16,233 nucleotides of DNA from Clostridia bacterium. GTDB taxonomy: Bacteria; Bacillota; Clostridia; Christensenellales; Borkfalkiaceae. A program made the position numbers and the translations under genes. The stretch covers positions 1-16,233 of the forward strand of contig JAFVSF010000142.1 of NCBI GenBank assembly GCA_017503885.1, written 5' to 3'. Shown piece after piece: positions 6,533-12,864 of the stretch (its first letter is position 1; every line of letters starts with the position of its first letter). Under the pieces are notes generated by a model that had not been told where the DNA came from, ran no database searches, and was given only the letters and a program-made list of their open reading frames with translations.

Positions 6533-8929
6533 CTATCTATTTAAATCTATCGCAAGGTCGCAAATTTCAGCTTTTCCGTCTTTTATAAACACTGTCTTGA
6601 GTTCGTACTTGCCAAAGGCTAAACTTACGTTTACCCCATCTATAAGTGCATTAATTGACTTTTCTACTGAAGAATTATTAAAGAGTCTAACCTCTTTACC
6701 AGTCGTAACCTTTCTACAAGCAACTAGGGTTATATCCTCTGGAACCTTCCACTTTGCAGAGTTCTCTCTTCCCTTTCCATGTGGGAAGAATACGAGAGCA
6801 AATTGTTTTTGATTAAATGCAGTTGCAAAGCTTTCTTCTTTGCCCTCATCAACGTAACCGATACGATAATTGAACGTATGCCAACCTATTTCAATAGGAG
6901 TAATAAATCTAGTATAGTCAATAAGAGGTCTATCCCCTATTAAGTGAGCACAATACATTGAGCCGTTTAAAAGAGTCATATAAGCACCAGTTTCATCGCC
7001 AACAGCAGAAAACGTTCCGTCGTTTGCAATAGTAAGTCCACTGTTAAGACGCATAAATCTGTGCATTGGTTTTTCTCTATAATCAAACGTGAGATTTTCC
7101 CTACCTAAAGTCATTGCAACCTGTGCAGATTTTTCATTTTCAAAGCCAAGTCTTATACCTTTAAGTTTATCATCATATAAAATATTGCACGTTACGTCTA
7201 CATAAGGAAGGCCTTTATAAATCTTGTATAAAAGTCTTATTTCAAAACCTTCTTTTTTAAACAAACTTTCTACTTGAGTTAAAACGTCTCCGTCTTGAGT
7301 AATCCTACAAGACTCAATGTCTTTAAAGAGATCTTCCTCGCCCGTTGCCAAAGGAATTCTTCTCATATTAGTACCCATAGTTTTATCGGCAAATCCCCAT
7401 GGGTCAGCACTGTCGTCGAATATGTAAGGAACAAAGATATCCCCTGCTATAAGTTCTTTATCGCCAACTTTATAACTTGTAATAAGACCTTTCTTCTTAT
7501 CTATTACAACAGTTTTAAACTCATCTTTAACTTCGATAAAATCAGGAGTAACCATTGGAGCAAGTACCTTTGGAACTACCTTTATATGAAGATCAACTCT
7601 AGTAATTTCCATTGCTTTTAAGTTAACCTTTAAAGCAACTCTCTTTCTTCTATCGTAATTGATATTACTAAGTTCCTTAATCACTTGACAAGGCACTTCT
7701 TTATCCCCAACGAACGCAGTTATTTCATACTTTCTCTCGTCGTCGCAAATAGCGTCTAAAAGCAAGAATTCAGCCTCTGTAGAAGTAAGGAAATCAAATG
7801 GATTAGGGTTAAATATAAATATTGGGAAGGTTCCCTCTTGTGCTTTTTCAAAATCTTCGGCTAAAGTAAAGAAAGCCTTTAGTTTAATATTATCTAAAAT
7901 TTCTAAAGCGTGGTCGCATTTCTTAAGTGCTGACCTTTCGCCATCTTCTGCACAAGTTCCAGACAAAATATCGTGGAATTCAACGAAAGCCATATCTCTC
8001 ATTGCCTCGTCAAACTCTTTGGTGTAATCTGATGCACCCTTAATAGAATCGGCCACACTAACCATCTTTTCGGTTAAATATAGTGCGTTTTCAAGTTCTG
8101 CGTGTCTTCGTTTCACTCTCGACAAAGAAGAATAGCACTTGATAAAGATATTGCCAAGCGTTTCTTTTATTTCAAATTTAGGATCAACCTTTTCAAAATA
8201 AGCCTCCGGATAAGAGTGGATTATCTTATAATCCTCCTCGTTCATCATTCTTTCGATATCTTGAAGGTCTTTTCTTGAAGGGCCACCACCGTGGTTACCA
8301 ACGCCCCACAAAACAAGTGCGTAATCTCTCTCTCCTAAAAGTTTTAATTTTTGGCGAATATTTTCTTCTGCGTGACCTAATGGCGAACAATAAATAGTAT
8401 CGCCATCCATTCTAAACACCTTTATTTCAGAATCGTCATAGCCAACCCATTTGAAAGGATTTTGTTCCAAATGGAATCTATCTTCCATTGGGCGACAAAT
8501 CAAATAACTATCGTAACCACAAACCTTTAACGCTTGAGTTAAGCCTCTTGGGTGACCAAAAGAGTCAAAGTTAAGTGCAGTTGTAGAATTTACACCAAAC
8601 TTCTCGGTAAAATACTTTTTACCAAGATACGCTTGACGAATAATACTCTCTCCCGTTGGAGCAACGACGTCTGGCTGAAGGTACCAACCTCCCATTATAC
8701 GCCATTTCCCACTATTAACTAACTTTTTTATTTTTTCAAAAAGTTCTGCGTCGTATTTTTCAATAAATTCATATAAAAGAACTTCATTGTGACAAAAAAC
8801 GTAATCAAATTCTTCAGCCAATTCTACTGCCGAGTAAAAGGTTGATATTGCTTCACTCGCACCTTCCGTCCAGTCCCACATCCAAACTGGGTCTAAATGA
8901 GCATTGCAAACTAGATGTAATTCTTTCAT
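6533..8929 (-). CDS. Glycoside hydrolase family 38 alpha-mannosidase
   Basis: A retaining, zinc-dependent exo-alpha-mannosidase that removes alpha-linked mannose from glycans. The catalytic N-terminal domain carries the zinc motif NAHLDPVW (H11, D13), the nucleophile D122 in NFDSFGHP, and a later FHDILSG histidine motif near residue 327, all standard GH38 elements. After about residue 400 come the beta-rich C-terminal domains of the family. At 798 residues it is at the short end of bacterial GH38 proteins. No signal peptide is present, so it should act in the cytoplasm on imported oligosaccharides, although no transporter is encoded in this window. The start has AAGGAG six bases upstream. It is monocistronic by its own promoter and terminator. 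The kinase downstream may use a product of the same glycan. Confidence 0.93.
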   Translation of the reverse strand: MKELHLVCNAHLDPVWMWDWTEGASEAISTFYSAVELAEEFDYVFCHNEVLLYEFIEKYDAELFEKIKKLVNSGKWRIMGGWYLQPDVVAPTGESIIRQAYLGKKYFTEKFGVNSTTALNFDSFGHPRGLTQALKVCGYDSYLICRPMEDRFHLEQNPFKWVGYDDSEIKVFRMDGDTIYCSPLGHAEENIRQKLKLLGERDYALVLWGVGNHGGGPSRKDLQDIERMMNEEDYKIIHSYPEAYFEKVDPKFEIKETLGNIFIKCYSSLSRVKRRHAELENALYLTEKMVSVADSIKGASDYTKEFDEAMRDMAFVEFHDILSGTCAEDGERSALKKCDHALEILDNIKLKAFFTLAEDFEKAQEGTFPIFIFNPNPFDFLTSTEAEFLLLDAICDDERKYEITAFVGDKEVPCQVIKELSNINYDRRKRVALKVNLKAMEITRVDLHIKVVPKVLAPMVTPDFIEVKDEFKTVVIDKKKGLITSYKVGDKELIAGDIFVPYIFDDSADPWGFADKTMGTNMRRIPLATGEEDLFKDIESCRITQDGDVLTQVESLFKKEGFEIRLLYKIYKGLPYVDVTCNILYDDKLKGIRLGFENEKSAQVAMTLGRENLTFDYREKPMHRFMRLNSGLTIANDGTFSAVGDETGAYMTLLNGSMYCAHLIGDRPLIDYTRFITPIEIGWHTFNYRIGYVDEGKEESFATAFNQKQFALVFFPHGKGRENSAKWKVPEDITLVACRKVTTGKEVRLFNNSSVEKSINALIDGVNVSLAFGKYELKTVFIKDGKAEICDLAIDLNR

Positions 8930-8961
8930 TTTATACTCCTTATCTAAATTCGAGCATTCAA

Positions 8962-8982
8962 AAATAAAGTTATACTTTATTT
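8962..8982 (-). promoter_or_regulatory. Candidate operator of the mannosidase gene
   Basis: A perfect palindrome, AAATAAAGT, three bases, ACTTTATTT. It lies immediately downstream of the -10 box and spans the predicted start of transcription, a common position for a repressor operator. The regulator family cannot be told from so AT-rich a site. Confidence 0.45.
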
Positions 8983-8983
8983 A

Positions 8984-9012
8984 ATTATAACATATCAGTT
9001 TTCTTTTTTCTA
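8984..9012 (-). promoter_or_regulatory. Promoter of GH38 mannosidase
   Basis: Minus strand: extended -10 TGTTATAAT (TATAAT at 8984-8989) and a weak -35 TAGAAA (9007-9012) at 17 bases. The leader to the ATG at 8929 is about 45 nt. Confidence 0.65.
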
Positions 9013-9066
9013 CTCGTTTTATATATAAGTTTATCATTTTTTAAATAAACGCAATCTTAAAACATT

Positions 9067-9107
9067 AAAAAAGCGACAGTCTTGTGAAATTTACAATTTA
9101 CTGTCGC
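9067..9107 (-). terminator. Terminator after the cyclophilin-like lipoprotein
   Basis: Stem GCGACAGT/ACTGTCGC (9073-9080 with 9100-9107), a 19-base loop that can itself pair weakly, and a run of six T in minus-strand sense (9067-9072). It sits about 26 bases after the stop at 9134. Confidence 0.8.
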
Positions 9108-9133
9108 TCGTTTTTACGCAAGTGCGTTAAATA

Positions 9134-10144
9134 TTATTTTGCAAAAGTTATTTTTTCTACTTTAATAACAACACCTTCGTAAGGAATAGTGTTAAGGTAT
9201 ACACCGTTTTCTGCAAGTTCTTTAATAATAATTTCAGCAGCGTCGCCTTCTACTTCAGTATCGTCTTCAAGCTTTTCATCATCGTTATTAACCTTTCCAT
9301 CGCCGTTTGAGTCCCAACGATAGCAAGATTCTTCTTTGTCATACATAAAGTAATGTCCGTAGCCTGCAATTTCAACGTCTTCATGTTCTTCGTTAAGACT
9401 TTCATAATACTCTGCAGTTCCTAACGTATAATAATAGTAAACGTTTCCGTTAGAATCCTCTGCATAGTCCGTCATAATCTTTTTAAGACGTGCATAACTA
9501 GAAGTTGTTGCATCACCATCTTCTTTGCTAATCATACCGATAATGGCAAACTCACTTGGAGAAGTAAAATAGTAGTCTCCTGTTCCAAAAGTAACTGCCA
9601 TAGTAGCTTTTCCGGTATTATAAGCATTGGCAGAAATTTCAGTATCAACGTCTCTTTTTAAAACGAGAGCACCGTCAAAATTAAGGTCACTTCCTGTATA
9701 TCCGTTTGAAGCGAACTCGCCAACGATACAACCACCTCTATATCTAGGATAATCTTTCATTTCGTTCTTATCCTTGCCGTAGTAAAGATATTTATCTGCC
9801 ATATACGTTGGGGTGATAAGACTTGTATAATCAGTATCTTTGGATCTGAACGCTCCGTTATCTGCAAACTTATAAGCACCAAACTCTACGTGTCCGTTTA
9901 CGTTAGATACGGCTGAATTAGTATAGTAATTGCTTGTTGCAAGATGTTTGAAATGCTCTATCGTACCACCTGCATAGTTAAGATAAAGATCGAACTTGAA
10001 TTCGTGCATAGTTCCGTTAACGCTCATCGTTACCGTTACTTCTTCTACTTTACTCTTGCCTTTGATTTTTGAGCAAGAAATTACACCCAAAGAAATACAA
10101 AGCACAGAGATAATAGCAATTATAGATCTAAGTAAATTTTTCAT
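9134..10144 (-). CDS. Cyclophilin-like lipoprotein with embedded EF-hand loop
   Basis: A predicted membrane-anchored extracytoplasmic protein of 336 residues. The N-terminus is a lipoprotein signal: positive start MKNLLR, hydrophobic core, lipobox VISC with C24. Residues from about 35 to 205 follow the order of cyclophilin-type peptidyl-prolyl isomerases (FDLYLNYAGGTIEHFKHLA resembles the strand-helix start; GKATMAVTFG and EFAIIGMI resemble later core strands). The usual FHRVI...QGGD active-site segment is replaced by VSNVN...EFGAY, so the catalytic arginine appears to be missing. An acidic insertion carries a canonical 12-residue calcium loop, D278 to D289 (DSNGDGKVNNDD), like EF-hand or dockerin loops. 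The start at 10144 is chosen because GGAGG lies five bases upstream; an ATG five codons earlier lacks a binding site. Fold assignment is moderate, isomerase activity doubtful. Confidence 0.65.
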   Translation of the reverse strand: MKNLLRSIIAIISVLCISLGVISCSKIKGKSKVEEVTVTMSVNGTMHEFKFDLYLNYAGGTIEHFKHLATSNYYTNSAVSNVNGHVEFGAYKFADNGAFRSKDTDYTSLITPTYMADKYLYYGKDKNEMKDYPRYRGGCIVGEFASNGYTGSDLNFDGALVLKRDVDTEISANAYNTGKATMAVTFGTGDYYFTSPSEFAIIGMISKEDGDATTSSYARLKKIMTDYAEDSNGNVYYYYTLGTAEYYESLNEEHEDVEIAGYGHYFMYDKEESCYRWDSNGDGKVNNDDEKLEDDTEVEGDAAEIIIKELAENGVYLNTIPYEGVVIKVEKITFAK

Positions 10145-10178
10145 TATGACCTCCGTCATAGTAATTTATACAAATTAC
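10145..10178 (-). promoter_or_regulatory. Two leader hairpins, one presenting the ribosome binding site
   Basis: In the roughly 44-nt leader of the lipoprotein gene, TATGAC/GTCATA (10145-10150 with 10155-10160) forms a 6-bp stem whose four-base loop is GGAG of the ribosome binding site. Next to it GTAATTT/AAATTAC (10161-10167 with 10172-10178) forms a second perfect stem. Both could affect translation or mRNA stability. Confidence 0.5.
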
Positions 10179-10194
10179 TTTTAATATCATATCT

Positions 10195-10223
10195 ATTATA
10201 TTTACATACGGCAAATAAGTCAA
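10195..10223 (-). promoter_or_regulatory. Promoter of the cyclophilin-like lipoprotein
   Basis: Minus strand: -35 TTGACT (10218-10223), 17-base spacer and perfect -10 TATAAT (10195-10200). Confidence 0.85.
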
Positions 10224-10309
10224 CTCATTTTAGCCTTTTACTATGTAAAATTTGTAAATTTAGCCATTTTTTTGTTTTTTTAATCACGTTTAAGCAAACG
10301 GCTCGTTGA

Positions 10310-11404
10310 TTAAATAATTCCTGCCAGCAACACCAAGGTTAAAATAACAGCACCGACACCGAGCAAACTAGCTATTGCAGTTCTAAGTGGAGATATAGGA
10401 GTTTTACCTCTTACTTTGCCCGTGCTACCGTTAACCCTAACGCTGTAATCCTTCTTTTTGTATCTAAAAAACATAGAATAGACAGGCACTAGTAAATATT
10501 TAAAGGTTACGCTACTATGTGTCGTGCTAACGCTTAAATAATCTACGACGTCACAGTGCAGTCTACTTATTATCATATCCCTAATACGTCTTTCTATCTC
10601 ATCTTTGGCGTCAGCCCAACTTTCGTCAAGATTTTTTCTGTAGCCGTCAGCCATAAAACCAGATAAAAATTTACTCTCGTAAACGCACGCCATATCAGTT
10701 CTAAATGGGGATAGTTTGTTCAATTCTTTTTGATCAAAATTTTCGTTAGTAGCAATCAACACGTCATCAAAAAATCTCTCGAAGTCTCCTGCTACGTTAC
10801 GGTAAACTATGTAAACTTCAGTTCTTCTATTTTTACCACTACCAATAGTTCTCGTTCTCTTATTACCAACTCTTCCGTGATATGTAGACTTAGTGTTGCT
10901 ATCGAAGGTAAAACACGGCTCGTAAACACCTTTAATTTGGTCTACGTTTATGTTCTTTTTGAATTTGCGAGGTGCTAATAATCGCCTTCTAGCCCACTTT
11001 TTTGAAAATTCTGTAGCCTTTTGTGGAGAAAACTGAAATGGTATTACCATATGTGGGCGAATACTTTGAAACGATCCGTCCTTTGCGATATGAGTTGCCT
11101 TACAAAACGGGCAAATTGACGCCTCTTCATCTACAGACATTACAACCACAGCACCACAGTTGCCACATTTATACGTAACCTGCTCGTCAGGGTTCCATTT
11201 TTCCGCCTCGGCAAATCCTTTTCTTATATCGTTTTCTATAACAGTATAATTTTTTTCAACCTCGCCTTTAGAGCCACAGTGTGGACATTTAAGCGACTGC
11301 GTTTCAGGATCAAAAACCATAGACGCACCACAGCCTTGACATTTTGCGCTATAGGTCTGTATATCTCTCAAAGACTCCTGTGTGTCAAACATCTCTTCTA
11401 CCAT
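10310..11404 (-). CDS. Double zinc-ribbon, tail-anchored protein (YdjG-like)
   Basis: A 364-residue protein of the group often labelled TFIIB-type zinc ribbon protein. Two zinc ribbons lie at the N-terminus: C22/C25/C40/C43 and C80/C83/C98/C101. A central conserved domain of unknown function (about 115-330) follows, and a single hydrophobic segment at about 342-364 ends the protein, so it is likely tail-anchored with the ribbons in the cytoplasm. This layout matches Bacillus subtilis YdjG, which lies in the ydjFGHI operon with PspA (YdjF) and the SPFH protein YdjI. A YdjI-like gene lies two genes upstream here, supporting the assignment. The start has GGGAG six to seven bases upstream. A membrane-stress role is inferred from homologues only. 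Confidence 0.75.
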   Translation of the reverse strand: MVEEMFDTQESLRDIQTYSAKCQGCGASMVFDPETQSLKCPHCGSKGEVEKNYTVIENDIRKGFAEAEKWNPDEQVTYKCGNCGAVVVMSVDEEASICPFCKATHIAKDGSFQSIRPHMVIPFQFSPQKATEFSKKWARRRLLAPRKFKKNINVDQIKGVYEPCFTFDSNTKSTYHGRVGNKRTRTIGSGKNRRTEVYIVYRNVAGDFERFFDDVLIATNENFDQKELNKLSPFRTDMACVYESKFLSGFMADGYRKNLDESWADAKDEIERRIRDMIISRLHCDVVDYLSVSTTHSSVTFKYLLVPVYSMFFRYKKKDYSVRVNGSTGKVRGKTPISPLRTAIASLLGVGAVILTLVLLAGII

Positions 11405-11419
11405 ATTCTTCTCCCAAAT

Positions 11420-11456
11420 AAAATTTTACCCTTCGGAGAACCGAAGGGCGAATTTT
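11420..11456 (-). terminator. Hairpin between DUF1858 gene and the YdjG-like gene
   Basis: Core stem CCCTTCGG/CCGAAGGG (11429-11436 with 11441-11448) with a four-base loop, extended through a small internal loop by AAAATT/AATTTT (11420-11425 with 11451-11456). In minus-strand sense the tail is TAAAATTTTATTT, a poor T-run, so it may be a weak terminator or attenuator reducing expression of the downstream gene. The ribosome binding site of that gene follows closely. Confidence 0.5.
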
Positions 11457-11473
11457 AAATCGTTCTTTTTTAC

Positions 11474-11668
11474 TTAGAAATTGTTAAGTTCGTCAAGCAT
11501 TTTTTCAAGGTCTGCACCGTGAACAGCTGCAGCTTCGCCAACAGTTTCACCGTGAGCGATAGCACAACCTAAACAATGCATTCCATAGCTCATTAAAATA
11601 GCAGGTGCGTTTGGATTAAGCTCAAGAGCTTCAGTAATAATTGTGTTTTCAGTAATTTTTCTTTCCAT
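11474..11668 (-). CDS. DUF1858 small CxxC protein
   Basis: A 64-residue protein of the DUF1858 family, with helix TIITEALELNPNAPAILMSYGM followed by HCLGC (C32, C35), the hallmark CxxC of the family, and the GETVGEAAAVHG segment. Family members occur alone or fused to redox and iron-sulfur proteins; the cysteine pair may bind metal or act in redox, but the biochemical role is not established. The start at 11668 is an ATG nine bases after GGAG; a TTG five codons earlier overlaps that site and is rejected. It lies 41 bases after the SPFH gene and 69 before the YdjG-like gene, probably in one transcript. Confidence 0.85.
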   Translation of the reverse strand: MERKITENTIITEALELNPNAPAILMSYGMHCLGCAIAHGETVGEAAAVHGADLEKMLDELNNF

Positions 11669-11709
11669 TATAATATACTCCAATAAATTTTATTTAATTT
11701 TTATCGTTT

Positions 11710-12762
11710 TTAAACGAGTTTATGTCCACAAGCAGAACAGAATTTAGCATTAGGAGCAACCTTTGCACCACATTCTGGACAAAATGCAACTGAAGGTTGT
11801 TGCGTGCCACACTCTGGGCAGAATTTAGCACCTGCCGTCATTGGCTTTCCACATGAAACACAAGTTGCACCTTGTGGTTGAGGTGTTGGTTGAACAGGTT
11901 GTTGTGCTGGTTGACTAAATGCATTTGCCATAATTCCACCCATACCAAGACCTGCGCCCATACCAACGCCAGCACCCATAAATGCTCCTGCACCACCTGG
12001 GTTATTTGCAGCGTCCTTTATAGCCTCTGCCGCGTTAATTCTCATAAGAGCGTCTGCATCGTTTTTCAAAACGCCAACTTTTGACCTTTGGTCAATCGCT
12101 TTTTCAACCTCTTCTGGAACGGACATATTTTCTATGAAAAGACTAGTCATTTCCAAACCAATTTCTCTAAATTGGCTTTGAATTTTAGCCTTTACAATCT
12201 CGTTAAACTCTAGCGTATTAGCCGCTAAATCTATAGCAGAAATTCTACTCTCGCCCAAAACGTCTGCAAGTGAAGAAATGAGCATAGTTCTCAAATAACT
12301 CGTAATATCTTCAGTTTTAAACGTACTATTTGTACCAAAAAGTTCTTTCAAAAATACGCCAGGATCATAAACTCTAAATGCAAACGCACCAAAACCTCTT
12401 ACACGAATCATTCCGAATTCTGGATCTCGCATCATTATAGGGTTCATTGTTCCCCATTTAACGTCTGTAAACTGTTTTGTGTTTATAAAGTAAACGTCAA
12501 CAGTGGTAGGCGTTTCAAACGCATATTTCCAAGCAGCTAATTTAGTTAAAATTGGAAAAATTTCAGTGCCAAGGTTATAAAGACCAGGACCGAAAACGTC
12601 TGCAATTTGTCCTCTATGTACAAAAACTGCTACTTGCGATTCCTTTACGGTAAGTGTAGATTTATTATTTACCTCACGACCTGCCTTTTTAAAAGGATAT
12701 TTGTAAACTAGTGTGTTTTGACTAAATTCATCCCACATTATATTTAATCTAAAAAGAGCCAT
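11710..12762 (-). CDS. ydjI: SPFH-domain protein with C-terminal zinc ribbons (YdjI-like)
   Basis: A 350-residue member of the SPFH/Band 7 group related to the so-called virion core protein family and to Bacillus subtilis YdjI. An SPFH-type core spans about 30-230 (TVKESQVAVFVHRGQIADVFGPGLY at its start). It is followed by a helical segment, a glycine/methionine-rich stretch (about 250-280), a proline/glutamine linker, and two CxxC...CxxC zinc ribbons (C301/C304/C315/C318 and C328/C331/C342/C345). No signal peptide or clear transmembrane helix is visible. Homologues bind membranes and recruit PspA-type proteins; the same is only inferred here, as PspA is absent from the window. GGAGG stands six bases before the ATG. 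First gene of the probable operon with DUF1858 and the YdjG-like gene. Confidence 0.85.
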   Translation of the reverse strand: MALFRLNIMWDEFSQNTLVYKYPFKKAGREVNNKSTLTVKESQVAVFVHRGQIADVFGPGLYNLGTEIFPILTKLAAWKYAFETPTTVDVYFINTKQFTDVKWGTMNPIMMRDPEFGMIRVRGFGAFAFRVYDPGVFLKELFGTNSTFKTEDITSYLRTMLISSLADVLGESRISAIDLAANTLEFNEIVKAKIQSQFREIGLEMTSLFIENMSVPEEVEKAIDQRSKVGVLKNDADALMRINAAEAIKDAANNPGGAGAFMGAGVGMGAGLGMGGIMANAFSQPAQQPVQPTPQPQGATCVSCGKPMTAGAKFCPECGTQQPSVAFCPECGAKVAPNAKFCSACGHKLV

Positions 12763-12792
12763 ATTTCTCCTCCTTTATTCGCATATAGACAA

Positions 12793-12821
12793 AGTATACC
12801 ACATTTTGTCACAATTTACAA
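12793..12821 (-). promoter_or_regulatory. Promoter of the SPFH operon
   Basis: Minus strand: -10 TATACT (12793-12798), 17-base spacer, and -35 TTGTAA (12816-12821, 4/6). It looks like an ordinary housekeeping promoter; no SigW-like AAC/CGT pair is seen, unlike the Bacillus ydj operon. Confidence 0.6.
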
Positions 12822-12827
12822 TAGTTT

Positions 12828-12849
12828 AAAATATATTTTGATATATTTT
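12828..12849. terminator. AT-only hairpin after the metal ATPase gene
   Basis: Perfect 9-bp AAAATATAT/ATATATTTT stem with a four-base loop (TTTG), about 16 bases after the ATPase stop. It contains no GC pair, so it would be a weak terminator. No better candidate is visible before the SPFH promoter. Confidence 0.3.
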
Positions 12850-12864
12850 TCTAGTTTATTTTTG

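Noticed and set aside
10281..10312. Nested inverted repeat after the YdjG-like gene (TAATCA/TGATTA around CGTTT/AAACG)
   Set aside because: In minus-strand sense the stem is followed by A, not T, so it is not a terminator for that gene, and the two stems are offset by an unpaired stretch.
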